64,000 nt of DNA, from assembly GCF_024758505.1 (NCBI RefSeq), contig NZ_CP077970.1, positions 8,060,001-8,124,000 on the forward strand. Direction: 5' to 3'. The notes below the pieces were generated by a model. The model saw only the letters and a list, made by a program, of their open reading frames with translations. It was not told the DNA's origin and made no database searches. Below, in pieces: positions 8,107-17,533 of the stretch (its first letter is position 1; each line of letters begins with the position of its first letter). Origin of the DNA: Bradyrhizobium arachidis. Its GTDB lineage: Bacteria; Pseudomonadota; Alphaproteobacteria; Rhizobiales; Xanthobacteraceae. The position numbers and the translations under genes are program-made.

Positions 8107-9768
8107 TTACACCTTCCCGTCCACCATCACCTCAATCAGTTTTGTACCCGGCCGATTGAATGCCGACGCAAACACCGACTTCAACTCCGCCGGATCCGTC
8201 ACCTTGATCGCCTCGCAGCCCAGCGATTTTGCAATGCCTGCGAAGTCCACGGGCGGATCGACAAAATCCATGCCGACATAATTGTCATCGCCGTGGAAGG
8301 CGAGCAGGCGCTGCTTGATGATGCGGTAGCCGCCATTGTTGGCGATGACGACCGTGAGCGGCAGCTTGTGGTGCGCGGCGGTCCACAGCGACTGGATCGA
8401 ATACATCGCGCTGCCGTCGCCGGAGAAGCACACGACGGGGCGTTCGGGGTTCGCGAGGCTGACGCCGACCGACGCCGGCAGGCCCCAGCCGATGCCACCC
8501 GAAGCCAGCCCGTGATAGCCGTAGCGGTCGCGATGCGGGCGCAGGTTCGTGATCTGCCGTCCCGAGGTAAGGCCTTCGTCGACGAGGATCCCGTGGTCGG
8601 GCATCGCCTCGACCATTTGCAGCACCAGGAAGTCCGGATCGATGGGGTTGCGGTCCCTGGTCTTTCCGATCTGCTCGACGAGAGCCGCGCGGCGCGCGGT
8701 CCAGTTCTTCGGCGCGAGTTCGGCGAGCCGCTGTTTCGCGCGGCTCGCGAGCGCCGCGCCGCCCATCTCCTTCAGCACCGGAATCAGCGCGCGCAGCGTT
8801 TCCTTCACATCGGCCTTGAGCGCAATCTCGACGCCATAGTTCTTGGCGATCTCCCAGTCGGCGAGGCCGATTTGCACGATCCCGAGTCCGTCCGGCAACG
8901 CATCGACCTCGCTGTAGACCGACATGCGCAGGGGATCGCCGCCGAGCGCGATCAGAAGGTCATGCGGCGCGAGCGTGTCGCGCGCGACTTTTTGCACGCG
9001 GGCGAGCGTGCCGACGAAGCTCGGGCTCTCGGAGAGGAAGTGCGCACCATAGGGCGTCGACGACTGATAGGCGGCGGCCCCGAGCAGTTCCGCAAGCTCG
9101 GCCGCCTCCTTCAGCGCGTCGCTCTTGACGACCTCGTCCATGGTGACGACGACGGGACGCTCGGCCTTGAGCAAACGTGCAGCAAATGCCCTCAGTGCCT
9201 CGTCGGATGGTTTCGTCCGCGCATCGATCCGGGTGGAGCGGCCGAGATCGATGCCGGCTTCGGCATTGAGGATATCGCCCGGCAGCGAGATGAACACCGG
9301 GCCGGTCGGCGGCGTGGTCGCGATTTTTGCCGCGCGGCGCACGATGCGCGGCAGGTCCTCCAGTCGCGTGACTTCCACCGCCCATTTCACCAGCGGCTCG
9401 GCCATGCGCACCAGCGGACCCGCGAGTACCGGCTCCATCAGCCCGTGACCCTGCTCCTGCTGGCCCGCGGTCAGGATCATCGGCGTGCCCGTGAACTGCG
9501 CGTTGTAGAGCGAGCCCATCGCATTGCCGAGGCCGGGCGCGACATGGACGTTGCAGGCGACAAGTTTTCCGGAGGCGCGGCTAAAACCGTCGGCGATCGC
9601 GACGACGAGGCTTTCCTGCATCGCCATCACATAGGTGAGATCGGGATGGTCCTTCAGCGCATGCATGATCGGCAATTCGGTGGTGCCGGGATTGCCGAAC
9701 AGATGCGTAATGCCCTCGTCCTTGAGCAGCGCCAGAAACGCCGAGCGGCCGGTGATGCGGTTCTTCAT
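8107..9768 (-). CDS. Thiamine-diphosphate enzyme, benzoylformate-decarboxylase-like
   Basis: The 553-residue protein has the three-domain layout of ThDP decarboxylases and acetolactate-synthase-like enzymes. Visible elements are FGNPGTTELP (residues 24-33), the cofactor-activating E52 in MAMQES, NVHVAPGLGN with H75, and the ThDP-binding GDGSAMYSIQSLW followed about 26 residues later by NN. FGNPGxxELP plus a conserved histidine at the H70 position of Pseudomonas benzoylformate decarboxylase make that subgroup the best match; the S26 position is Thr here. The reaction would be non-oxidative 2-oxo acid decarboxylation. A perfect AGGAGG lies four bases before the ATG. Other ThDP enzymes with a different 2-oxo acid substrate are possible. 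Confidence 0.8.
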   Translation of the reverse strand: MKNRITGRSAFLALLKDEGITHLFGNPGTTELPIMHALKDHPDLTYVMAMQESLVVAIADGFSRASGKLVACNVHVAPGLGNAMGSLYNAQFTGTPMILTAGQQEQGHGLMEPVLAGPLVRMAEPLVKWAVEVTRLEDLPRIVRRAAKIATTPPTGPVFISLPGDILNAEAGIDLGRSTRIDARTKPSDEALRAFAARLLKAERPVVVTMDEVVKSDALKEAAELAELLGAAAYQSSTPYGAHFLSESPSFVGTLARVQKVARDTLAPHDLLIALGGDPLRMSVYSEVDALPDGLGIVQIGLADWEIAKNYGVEIALKADVKETLRALIPVLKEMGGAALASRAKQRLAELAPKNWTARRAALVEQIGKTRDRNPIDPDFLVLQMVEAMPDHGILVDEGLTSGRQITNLRPHRDRYGYHGLASGGIGWGLPASVGVSLANPERPVVCFSGDGSAMYSIQSLWTAAHHKLPLTVVIANNGGYRIIKQRLLAFHGDDNYVGMDFVDPPVDFAGIAKSLGCEAIKVTDPAELKSVFASAFNRPGTKLIEVMVDGKV

Positions 9769-9876
9769 TGTTCCTCCTGGCCGGACGGTCGTTGCCGCTG
9801 GGCACGGAGCGCATGATGACCGAATTCGCCAGATGCGCGCAAGGAAGCGCGCTCATGGCTGCCTTGCGCCAAGACC

Positions 9877-10380
9877 TCACATCTCGTCGTGGCCGAGCTC
9901 GAACGGGTCCTCGCCGCTAGCGCGCCTCCTCTTTTTCGAGCGCTGCCAGACCACGCCGGGAAAGCCTTTGAGCGGCACCAGCGGCTCGCCGGTGTAGGCC
10001 CATTCCTGAAGCTCTTCGATGGCGATGTGATAGAGCGGCTGCCGGCCGGTGCGTTCCTTGAAGAGCGCGCGAGGGATGTTGACCATGTGCTGAGAGCGCG
10101 GGCGCTCGTACATGATCGGCGTGCCGCAATGCGTGCAGAAGCTGCGCGTAGTCTTCGTGGCCTTGTCTTCGTAACGCGCCAGCGCGGTCTTGCCAGAGGT
10201 GATGCGAAACCGCTTCTTCCAGCTTCCGACATAGGTGGCGTAGGCCGCGCCATGGGCGCGGCGGGAGCTTGCCGAATGATCATGCCAGGCCCAGCGCGCG
10301 GGAACATCGATCTCGAAGGTCACCTTGCCGCACAGGCACTGGCCGGTGGCGGTTCCTGCGGCGACGGCGGCTTTGGCCAT
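9877..10380 (-). CDS. GFA (glutathione-dependent formaldehyde-activating enzyme)-fold protein with altered zinc ligands
   Basis: The 167-residue protein has the GFA/CENP-V fold pattern: GQCLCGKVTFE (C15, C17) and FCTHCGT (C82, C85), which would bind the structural zinc. The second zinc motif, usually C-x-C-x-x-C, reads HDHSAS at residues 33-38, so two cysteines are replaced by histidine and the third by serine. The rest of that region (RRAHGAAYATYVG) is typical, so this is a substitution rather than an error in frame. A glutathione-linked or other thiol-adduct role is uncertain. The ATG at 10378-10380 has GGAGAG upstream; an earlier ATG lies inside a palindromic repeat and was rejected. Confidence 0.75.
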   Translation of the reverse strand: MAKAAVAAGTATGQCLCGKVTFEIDVPARWAWHDHSASSRRAHGAAYATYVGSWKKRFRITSGKTALARYEDKATKTTRSFCTHCGTPIMYERPRSQHMVNIPRALFKERTGRQPLYHIAIEELQEWAYTGEPLVPLKGFPGVVWQRSKKRRRASGEDPFELGHDEM

Positions 10381-10395
10381 GATGTGTCTCTCCAT

Positions 10396-10479
10396 CGTCA
10401 TTGCGAGCGCAGCGAAGCAATCCAGACTGCCCATCGCGGAGAGAGAGTCTGGATTGCTTCGCTTGCGCTCGCAATGACG
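10396..10479. repeat. Palindromic repeat, GTCATTGCGAGCG family, copy 1
   Basis: CGTCATTGCGAGCGCAGCGA at the left is the near-perfect complement of the right arm ending in GCAATGACG, with TCCAGA/TCTGGA near the centre. A second copy with the same ends lies at 63639-63725 between gltB and gltD. The two copies share the outer 25 or so bases of each arm and differ in the loop, as expected of a dispersed repeat family. Confidence 0.85.
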
Positions 10480-10503
10480 GAGATGGCGTTGTCCGCCGGA
10501 GGA

Positions 10504-11631
10504 TCAAGCCGGCGTCAGCTCGTCATAGACAGGATAGTCCGTATACCCCTTCTCCTCGCCGCCGTAGAACGTCGCGCGGTTGTACGGCGTGATCGGATAG
10601 TCGTGCTGCAGGCGGCGCGGCAGGTCCGGATTGGAGATGAAGATGCGGCCGAAGGCGATGAGGTCGGCATGGCCGTCGGCGATCGCGGCATTCGCGGTCT
10701 CGCCGGTGAAGCCGCCGGCGGTCATCAGCACGCCGCTATAGAGCGGACGGAACAGTACCATGGCCGACGGCACGTTCTGCCAGTTGACCTCGGCGCGCCC
10801 CGAACCGCTCGAGCGCGGCTCGATGAAGTGCAGATAGGCCAGGCCGAGTCTGTCGAGCGCCTTGACGACATGGGTGTAGAGCGGCATCGGATCAGGCTCG
10901 CCGGATCCATTGGCGATGCCGTAGGGCGACAGCCGCACGGCGACGCGGTTCGCGCCCCAGACGTCGATCGCTCCTTGCGTCACCTCAAGCAGCAGCCGCG
11001 CGCGGTTCTCGATTCCGCCGCCATATTCGTCGGTGCGCTGGTTGCTGTGCGATTGCAGGAACTGCTCGAGCAGATAGCCATTGGCGCCGTGGATCTCGAC
11101 GCCGTCAAAACCAGCGGCGAGTGCGTTCTTCGCGGCCTGCCGGAACGCCTCGACGACGTCCTTGACCTCCGTGGTCTCGAGCGCGCGCGGCGTCTCGTAG
11201 TCGCTGACCTTGCCGTCGGCGGTCATCGCCCTCATGCCTTCAGCCCTGATCGGAATCGCCGAGGGAGCCACCGGCAGCGCGCCGCCGTGGAACGAGGAAT
11301 GCGAGACGCGGCCGACATGCCAGAGCTGAAGGAAGATGATGCCGCCCTTGGCGTGAACGGCATCGACCACCTTGCGCCAGCCCGTCACTTGCGCATCCGA
11401 ATAGATACCGGGCGTCGCGGGGTTGCCGCGGCCGGTCGAGACGACCGGCGAGGCTTCGGCGATGAGCAGCCCGCCCTTGGTGGCGCGCTGGCCGTAATAT
11501 TCGGCGTTGAGAACGCGCGGCGCAAAGCTCTCGCGCTCGGCCCGCATCCGCGTCAACGGCGCCATCGCGACGCGATGCGCCAGTCTGTATGGACCGACCT
11601 GCAACGGTTTGAACAACGCCGGAAACTTCAT
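10504..11631 (-). CDS. nemA: Old yellow enzyme family NADH:flavin oxidoreductase (N-ethylmaleimide reductase-like)
   Basis: The 375-residue protein is an FMN-containing TIM-barrel ene-reductase. It starts with LFKPLQVGPYRLAHRVAMAPLTRMRA, keeps the substrate-binding HGANGYLLEQFL (H-x-x-N pattern), the LHFIEPR strand, and the C-terminal FMN phosphate loop around ADLIAFGRIFISNPDLP. Members reduce activated alkenes, nitroesters and electrophiles in the cytoplasm with NAD(P)H. Length matches NemA. The neighbouring GFA-fold gene downstream on the same strand may add to electrophile handling, but a palindromic repeat lies between them. The exact substrate is unknown. Confidence 0.88.
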   Translation of the reverse strand: MKFPALFKPLQVGPYRLAHRVAMAPLTRMRAERESFAPRVLNAEYYGQRATKGGLLIAEASPVVSTGRGNPATPGIYSDAQVTGWRKVVDAVHAKGGIIFLQLWHVGRVSHSSFHGGALPVAPSAIPIRAEGMRAMTADGKVSDYETPRALETTEVKDVVEAFRQAAKNALAAGFDGVEIHGANGYLLEQFLQSHSNQRTDEYGGGIENRARLLLEVTQGAIDVWGANRVAVRLSPYGIANGSGEPDPMPLYTHVVKALDRLGLAYLHFIEPRSSGSGRAEVNWQNVPSAMVLFRPLYSGVLMTAGGFTGETANAAIADGHADLIAFGRIFISNPDLPRRLQHDYPITPYNRATFYGGEEKGYTDYPVYDELTPA

Positions 11632-11770
11632 GTTGGCCCCAAATGGCTATGGAAGGACGGGCAACATATGAGAACCGACGCGCGCGCGGAAGCGGCCTGA
11701 ATGGATGGCTGGCCAGACGAATACGGACGTCCTGGACCGGCACGGCCGCATTGTCCGCACGACGAAATGA

Positions 11771-11797
11771 AAAACCCCGGGCGATTACCCGGGGTTT
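11771..11797 (-). terminator. Rho-independent terminator of the outer-membrane protein gene
   Basis: A strong stem AAACCCCGGG / CCCGGGGTTT encloses a short loop. Read on the minus strand, the stem is followed by TTTTTCATTT, so it fits termination of the porin-like gene that ends at 11819. Read on the plus strand there is no good T-run. Confidence 0.8.
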
Positions 11798-11818
11798 GAG
11801 TCCGACGAGAGCCGCCGA

Positions 11819-12682
11819 TCAGTATCTGGCGACGACCGGTCCGGAGTCGAACTTGTAGTTCAGACCGACCCGCGCGATGTGCCCCCTGAAATTCGCTGAC
11901 GCGTCAAAGCCGCGATCCGGTCCCGGGGTGAACGGGAACAGCGGATTGAAGAAGGTATATTTCACGCTGTCGAGGTCATAATAAAGATATTCGAGCTTCA
12001 CGCTCCAGTTCGAGGCGAAGCGATACTCGCCGCCGCCGCCCACCGTCCAGCCCGCGCGCCAGCTGTCCGCCGAGCCCGCACCGCAGATGATGTTCAGGCA
12101 GGGAACGCCGCTCACACCGGTGAGATCAACGATCGACGTCGTCGCCTTGACGTGGCCATAGGCGAGGCCGCCGGTGACATAGAGCAACCAGTCGGGCGTG
12201 ACGGTCGCGCCGATGCGGCCGCGCACGGTGCCGAGCCAGTCGACCTTCTGCTCCTGCGTCGTGGTGAAGGTCGAGAAAAACGGCGCCGTGCCGGAGACCG
12301 TGGAACTGCCCTTGATGGCGGCCGCGGCGATGTCGGCCTCAACGCCCCAGACGAAGGCGCCGCTCTGCACATTGTAGCCGGCTTGCAAGCCACCCAATAC
12401 GCCGCGCGGGTTGGTGGCAAGCGACGCCGGCACGACCCCGTTGGCGAGCGCGATGTCGAGGACACCCGCGGTGAAGGCCGGATTATGCGGCGCAAGATCG
12501 ATCGCGCTGTCGCCCCAGCCGTAACCGAGGTTGACGCCGGCATAGAAGCCCGACCAATCGTAGGCCACGGACGCGGGCGGAGCCTTGTAGAGCGGCGCGC
12601 GTCCGGCAATGTCGGCTGCAAGCGCCGGCTGCAGCGAGGCGAATCCAACAGCCGCAAGGACGATCGAAGCGACGCGAAGCAT
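11819..12682 (-). CDS. Outer-membrane beta-barrel protein (Omp25/RopB-like)
   Basis: The 287-residue protein has a signal peptide (MLRVASIVLAAVGFASLQPALA) and then the pattern of Rhizobiales small barrels: DWSGFYAGVNLGYGWG at the mature N-terminus, YNVQSGAFVWGVEADI, WLGTVRGRIG, WLLYVTGGLAYGHV, SVKLEYLYYDLD and a C-terminal strand ending in aromatic Tyr. This is the Omp25/Omp31-type eight-stranded barrel that stabilises the outer membrane. The ATG at 12680-12682 begins the signal peptide; a TTG seven codons upstream is a weaker alternative. A terminator follows the gene. No operon partner. Confidence 0.88.
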   Translation of the reverse strand: MLRVASIVLAAVGFASLQPALAADIAGRAPLYKAPPASVAYDWSGFYAGVNLGYGWGDSAIDLAPHNPAFTAGVLDIALANGVVPASLATNPRGVLGGLQAGYNVQSGAFVWGVEADIAAAAIKGSSTVSGTAPFFSTFTTTQEQKVDWLGTVRGRIGATVTPDWLLYVTGGLAYGHVKATTSIVDLTGVSGVPCLNIICGAGSADSWRAGWTVGGGGEYRFASNWSVKLEYLYYDLDSVKYTFFNPLFPFTPGPDRGFDASANFRGHIARVGLNYKFDSGPVVARY

Positions 12683-12888
12683 GAACGTTATCCCAAATCT
12701 CAAAAATCCAACGCCGACCAGACCTAACCGGCCGGCGTTCGAAATGGGATAACGAACCGCGCAGAAACGCAGGCGACGCGCGCTTTCAACGTCGCCTGTA
12801 GTGCCCGGGCAACAACCTCAAGTCGCTGCAAGCAAGCCGCCGTCGCCGCAAGCAAGCCACATCGCTTGAGCCCGCACGCGATGGCGCG

Positions 12889-14385
12889 TCAGGCCGTCTT
12901 GATCCAGACCGCCTTCACGTTGAGATATTCCTCGACATGCTGCTTGCCGGATTCGCGACCGTAGCCGCTCATCTTGTAGCCGCCGAAGGGAACGGCGGGG
13001 TCCATCGCCTGGTAGCAATTGACCCAGACCGAGCCTGCGCGCAGCGACTTTGCGACCTTGTGCGCCTTGCTGACGTCGCGCGTCCAGAGGCCGGAGCCGA
13101 GGCCGAACGTCGTGGCATTGGCGCGCTTGATCAGTTCGTCCATGTCCTTGAATGCGATCGCGGAGATGACGGGACCAAAGATCTCCTCCTGCGCAATGCG
13201 CATATTATCCTGGACGTTGGCGAACACCGTCGGCTGCACGAAGAAGCCTTTTGACAGCGCACCTTCGGTGACACGGCCGCCGCCGGCGAGCGCCTTGGCG
13301 CCCTCCTTCTGGCCGATGTCGAGATAGCCGGTGACGCGCTCGAGCTGCTGCGCGGACACCAGCGGACCGATCTGCGTATTGGGATCGAGGCCGTTGCCGA
13401 CCTGCAGCTTCTTGCCGAACTCGGCGACACGGCCGACGAACTCTTCGTAGATCGACTGCTCCACGAACAGCCGCGTGCCGGCGCTGCAGATCTGGCCGGA
13501 GTTGGCGAACACCGCCATCGCCGCGCCCGGAACGGCGGCGTCGAGATCGGCATCGGCGAACACGATGTCCGGCGACTTGCCGCCGAGCTCGAGCGAGACG
13601 CGCTTCAAATTGCCGGCCGACGCACGAATGATCGACTGGCCCGTGACATGCGAACCGGTAAAGGCGACCTTGTCGACGTCGGGATGCGAGGACAGTGCCG
13701 CACCTGCGGTCTCGCCATAACCCGGCACGACGTTGATGACGCCGGGCGGCACGCCCGCTTCCATCGCGAGCTCGGCGATGCGCAGCGAGGTGAGCGGCGC
13801 TTCTTCGGCAGGCTTCAACACCACGGTGCAGCCGGTCGCAATCGCGGGTCCGATCTTCCAGATCGTCGCGGTGAGCGGTCCGTTCCAGGGAATGATGGCG
13901 CCGACGACACCGACCGGCTCCTTCAGCGTGTAGGAGAAGATGTCGCCGGGCAGCGAGTTCTCGATGGTCTCGCCATGGATCGCGGTGGTCTGGCCGGCGT
14001 AGTAGCGCAGCATGCCGACGGCGCGCAGATGATAGGCGCGCGTGCGGCTGACGGGCGCGCCCATGTCGAGCGTGTCGAGCTGCGACAATTCGTCAAAATT
14101 CTTCTCGACGAGATCGGCGAGTTTCAAGAGCAGGTTCTGCCGCTCGAACGGCTTGACCTTGCTCCAGGGCCCCTCGAAGGCGCGGCGAGCGGCGGCGACC
14201 GCACGGTCGATGTCTTCCTTGTCGCCCTCGGCAACGGTTGCGAGCAATTCACCGGTCGCGGGATTGTGGGTCTCAAAGCGCTTGCCGGATGCGGCATCGA
14301 CCCATTTTCCGTCGATCAGCATCTGCTTGTAGGACCCGTTGGCGAACGGATGGCGCGTGATCGGAATAGCCTGCGTCACAGCCAT
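12889..14385 (-). CDS. NAD(P)-dependent aldehyde dehydrogenase
   Basis: The 498-residue protein is a standard ALDH superfamily member. Catalytic residues are visible: N168 in PWNGP, the FTGSHVTG nucleotide-binding turn, E266 in SLELGGKSP, and the nucleophile C300 in NSGQICSAGTR. It oxidises an aldehyde to the acid in the cytoplasm; the overall sequence is closest to the broad betaine/retinal/phenylacetaldehyde type, so the substrate stays open. GGGAG lies eight bases before the ATG. It is divergent from the SDR gene at 14588 with a 200-bp shared promoter gap, and a flavin amine oxidase gene lies just beyond, which would fit amine-to-aldehyde-to-acid oxidation. Confidence 0.92.
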   Translation of the reverse strand: MAVTQAIPITRHPFANGSYKQMLIDGKWVDAASGKRFETHNPATGELLATVAEGDKEDIDRAVAAARRAFEGPWSKVKPFERQNLLLKLADLVEKNFDELSQLDTLDMGAPVSRTRAYHLRAVGMLRYYAGQTTAIHGETIENSLPGDIFSYTLKEPVGVVGAIIPWNGPLTATIWKIGPAIATGCTVVLKPAEEAPLTSLRIAELAMEAGVPPGVINVVPGYGETAGAALSSHPDVDKVAFTGSHVTGQSIIRASAGNLKRVSLELGGKSPDIVFADADLDAAVPGAAMAVFANSGQICSAGTRLFVEQSIYEEFVGRVAEFGKKLQVGNGLDPNTQIGPLVSAQQLERVTGYLDIGQKEGAKALAGGGRVTEGALSKGFFVQPTVFANVQDNMRIAQEEIFGPVISAIAFKDMDELIKRANATTFGLGSGLWTRDVSKAHKVAKSLRAGSVWVNCYQAMDPAVPFGGYKMSGYGRESGKQHVEEYLNVKAVWIKTA

Positions 14386-14587
14386 GGCTGCACTCCCTTT
14401 TCGGTTTCTTGGCTCGGGTGTTGATTGGTTTCGATCTGGGCGGGATCGTTATGGCGCCGAAACTACAGCGCGGGGGATTTTGCGTAAAGCTGCCGCGCGT
14501 AGACCTCCCATGCGTCCCGGTCGTGGTCAAAAGCTTGCCGTGATATAGGTCGATCGTTTTGCAGTGCCACCTCGCCGGAGACGATCC

Positions 14588-15433
14588 ATGCCGCATCCCG
14601 CCATGACAGAAGACAACGTTGCCGTGATCACCGGGGGCGCCGCCGGCATCGGGCTTGCCGCCGCGCTGAAATTCGCTAGCCACGGCATGAAGGTCTGCAT
14701 CGCAGATGTCGACCAGGGCCGGCTGACGGAAGCCGAAACAAAACTGTCATCGATCGTGGGTCGCGCGAATGTGATGGCATCCGTGGTCGATGTTGTCCGG
14801 CCTGAGACCATCGCGGAGTTGGAGGCCGCCGTGCGCGCGCGGTTCGGCGGCACCGACATCCTGATGAACAATGCCGGCATCCAGCCCGGCAGCACGCTGT
14901 TCGGCGCGCCGGACAATTGGCAACGCATCATCGGCGTCAACATGTGGGGCATCATCAACGGCGCGCGCATCTTCGCGCCCAACATGATCGCGCGCGGCAA
15001 AGCCGGCCTCATCATCAACACCGGTTCCAAGCAGGGCATCACCACGCCACCGGGCGATCCCGCCTACAACGTGTCGAAGGCCGGCGTGAAGGCATTCACC
15101 GAGGCGCTCCAGCATGAGCTGCGCAACACCAAAGACTGCAAGATCACTGCTCACCTGTTGATCCCCGGCTTCGTCTTCACCGGTCTGACCGCAAAGGGCC
15201 GCACCGAAAAGCCGGCCGGGGCCTGGACGCCGGAGCAAACGGTGGATTTCATGATGGAGCGGCTGGACGCCGGCGACTTCTACATCCTTTGCCCGGACAA
15301 TGACGTGCCGCGCGCGCTCGACGAGAAGCGCATGCTCTGGGCGGCCGGCGACATCGTCGAGAACCGCCCGCCACTGTCGCGCTGGCATCCGGATTATGCG
15401 GACGCGTTCGCGACATTCGTGAAGGGCGACTAG
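14588..15433 (+). CDS. Short-chain dehydrogenase/reductase (SDR)
   Basis: The 281-residue protein is a classical SDR. It has the cofactor glycine motif TGGAAGIG (residues 15-22), a D40 after the second strand that suggests NAD(H) preference, NNAG at 94-97, catalytic S147 in NTGSKQG, and Y160/K164 in YNVSK. It would oxidise or reduce an alcohol/carbonyl pair; substrate not predictable. The ATG at 14588 is supported by GGAG eight bases upstream; a GTG at 14564 would add residues in front of the fold. It is divergent from the aldehyde dehydrogenase gene. Confidence 0.88.
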   Translation: MPHPAMTEDNVAVITGGAAGIGLAAALKFASHGMKVCIADVDQGRLTEAETKLSSIVGRANVMASVVDVVRPETIAELEAAVRARFGGTDILMNNAGIQPGSTLFGAPDNWQRIIGVNMWGIINGARIFAPNMIARGKAGLIINTGSKQGITTPPGDPAYNVSKAGVKAFTEALQHELRNTKDCKITAHLLIPGFVFTGLTAKGRTEKPAGAWTPEQTVDFMMERLDAGDFYILCPDNDVPRALDEKRMLWAAGDIVENRPPLSRWHPDYADAFATFVKGD

Positions 15434-15657
15434 ACGCCGCGCGGCGTCGCGAGTCGGCCCAGGCCAGCAACCGACGAGCGTGGCGAGGACGCGTCCACGT
15501 GCGCGGCGCTATGTCCGAATCCCACCCTCGACACGACCCAAGGTTGCAGGCTAATCTCGCGTTTTATGACCGGCCCGAGACGGGCAGACCCCGCCGCTCA
15601 TTTCAAGCGATCCGGCCGGCCGACATTGCTTCTTGATTTTGACTTGAGGATATTGAC

Positions 15658-17193
15658 ATGCGCTCGATCTACGCGCGGCTCAATCGCCGTTACGGCAAGA
15701 AGTTCATCGGCTTCGACCGTCAAAAGCTCGTCAGCGCGACTCTCGCCAAGCCACTGGTCGTTTCCGCCGCGACGCCACCACGCGACATGCCGCGTCTCGC
15801 GCGGGCCCGGCGCCGGCCGCGGGTCGCAATCGTCGGCGCGGGCTTCGGCGGCCTGATGGCCGGCTATACGCTTGCCCACCGCTGCGACGTGACGATCTTC
15901 GAGGCGCGCGAACGCGTCGGCGGCCGGGTCTGGAGCAAGAACAAGTCCAGCGGCGTGGTCGAAGCCGGCGGCGAGCTGATCGGCTACAATCATCCGCTAT
16001 GGTTGGCGCTGGCGCGGCAGTTCAGGCTCGGCCTTTCGCTGTTCACGCTGGACTCGAATTTTGACGCGCTCGATCTCGATATGCCGATCTATCTCGACGG
16101 CCGAAAGATCTCGAACCCTATCGCCCTCAAGAACCTGTTCGAGCAGATGGAGGAATCGTTCAAGCGGATGGCGCGGCGCGCGCAGCACGTCCACAAGCAT
16201 GCTCCGTGGCGGACCAGTGACGCCGATACACTGGATGGGCAATCCATGGCGGATTGGATCCGGGACGAACACTGCAAGCCTCTCGTGGAGCTCGCGATGA
16301 AGGAGCAGTTCAGCAACGACGCCGGTCAACCCGTCGAGCGTCAGAGCCTGCTCGCCAATCTCGCAGTGGTCCACGGCGGAGCACTCAAGGGACATCCGGG
16401 CGCCTTCTTCACCCAGACCGAGACGCTGCGCTGTTCGGAAGGCAATCAATCGCTGGCCGAGCACCTCGCCGAGGAAATCAGACGGGTCGGAGGGGTGGTT
16501 CATCTGTCGTCGCCGGTCACCGTCATCGACATCGACAAGGAGGGCGTGACGGTCACGCCGGAAGGCGCTTCACCCCATCTTGCCGATTACGTCGTGCTTG
16601 CGATTCCGCCGAGCCTGTGGCCTGGCGGACGCTTCGCCAAGATCGACATTACCCCGCAGCTTTCGCCCGACCACTACATCTCGATGGGCACCGCCGTGAA
16701 GTACCTTAGTCCGGTCAAGCGCCGCTTCTGGATCGACCATGGGCTGGCGCCAGCTGCGACCTCGAGCAGTTTTGGCGTCACGTGGGAAGGCACCGACAAC
16801 CAGATCGCGCCGCATGGGCGCGAGGTCGAACTCAGCCTGTTTGCCGGCAGCGCGCCGGCGCACCGGGCGCTGCGGCAATGGGAGCGCGGCGGCAAGGCCG
16901 CCGTCGATGCCTTCTATGCGTCACGGATCGGCAAGGTCTATCCCGGCTACAAGGACAACCTTTCGCAGCAACCGGATTTCATCCCCTGGCCCGCGGATCC
17001 CTGGACCGGCGCCGGCTATTCCTGTCCCGCGCCGGGCGAAGTCACGCGGGCCGGACCGCTGCTCAACGGCGCGTTTCACAAACGAATGTATTTTGCGGGC
17101 GAGCACACCTGCTTTGCCTATTACGGCTACATGGAAGGCGCGCTGCAGTCCGGTCTCAAGGCCGGTTCGGCAATCCTCAGGGCAGTCGCGTAA
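15658..17193 (+). CDS. Flavin-dependent monoamine oxidase family protein
   Basis: The 511-residue protein has an extra basic N-terminus of about 55 residues and then the FAD dinucleotide motif VAIVGAGFGGLMAG, followed by the ERVGGRVWS motif of amine oxidases. A C-terminal FAD motif, MYFAGEHTCFAYYGYMEGAL, and the aromatic-rich LSQQPDFIPWPADPWTGAGY region support the monoamine-oxidase/L-amino-acid-oxidase superfamily. It should oxidise an amine with release of peroxide. GAGGA lies about eight bases before the ATG. No signal peptide is evident. The substrate is unknown; desaturase-like relatives cannot be ruled out. Confidence 0.85.
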   Translation: MRSIYARLNRRYGKKFIGFDRQKLVSATLAKPLVVSAATPPRDMPRLARARRRPRVAIVGAGFGGLMAGYTLAHRCDVTIFEARERVGGRVWSKNKSSGVVEAGGELIGYNHPLWLALARQFRLGLSLFTLDSNFDALDLDMPIYLDGRKISNPIALKNLFEQMEESFKRMARRAQHVHKHAPWRTSDADTLDGQSMADWIRDEHCKPLVELAMKEQFSNDAGQPVERQSLLANLAVVHGGALKGHPGAFFTQTETLRCSEGNQSLAEHLAEEIRRVGGVVHLSSPVTVIDIDKEGVTVTPEGASPHLADYVVLAIPPSLWPGGRFAKIDITPQLSPDHYISMGTAVKYLSPVKRRFWIDHGLAPAATSSSFGVTWEGTDNQIAPHGREVELSLFAGSAPAHRALRQWERGGKAAVDAFYASRIGKVYPGYKDNLSQQPDFIPWPADPWTGAGYSCPAPGEVTRAGPLLNGAFHKRMYFAGEHTCFAYYGYMEGALQSGLKAGSAILRAVA

Positions 17194-17226
17194 AAGCGCG
17201 ACAACGTCAGCCGATCTGACCGGCCT

Positions 17227-17433
17227 TCACAGCGTCTCCTGCTTGTGACCGCATTGCTTACAGGCGAACTTGACGCGCGTCTGGCCTTTCGGGGCCTGGA
17301 CCCGGTTCGGCGCGCCGCACTTGCCGCAGATCGCCTCGATGCGGGTATCACCCTGCTTGACGGTGATGGTCTTCTTTTCCATGGACTCGCGGATCAGGCG
17401 CTCGGCCTCCTCACGCATGGACTGTTTTGACAA
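17227..17433 (-). CDS. Small zinc-ribbon protein of unknown role
   Basis: The 68-residue protein has a basic helical N-terminus (REEAERLIRESMEKK) and then two CxxC knuckles, CGKCGAP and CKQCGHK, about 20 residues apart, which make a zinc-ribbon fold likely. The start is taken as TTG (17431-17433) because CGGAG lies eight bases upstream; an internal ATG at 17416-17418 has no such site. Zinc ribbons of this size often bind nucleic acid or protein partners, but nothing here identifies the partner. It is convergent with the amine oxidase gene. Confidence 0.6.
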   Translation of the reverse strand: MSKQSMREEAERLIRESMEKKTITVKQGDTRIEAICGKCGAPNRVQAPKGQTRVKFACKQCGHKQETL

Positions 17434-17533
17434 GGCTGTTCTCCGCTGCAAAGGCGGGAGACCCTTATCGCGCCTGCGTCCAAATCACAATCGGCAAAGT
17501 CGCCTCTTCACACCTCGACGATCACGCAATCCG

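Noticed and set aside
8074..9816. A 580-codon plus-strand frame across the ThDP enzyme gene.
   Set aside because: It is antisense to a gene with conserved active-site motifs; its product has no domain pattern.
9889..11700. A 603-codon plus-strand frame across the GFA and old yellow enzyme genes.
   Set aside because: Same reason: it overlaps two recognisable enzymes in antisense and bridges a palindromic repeat.
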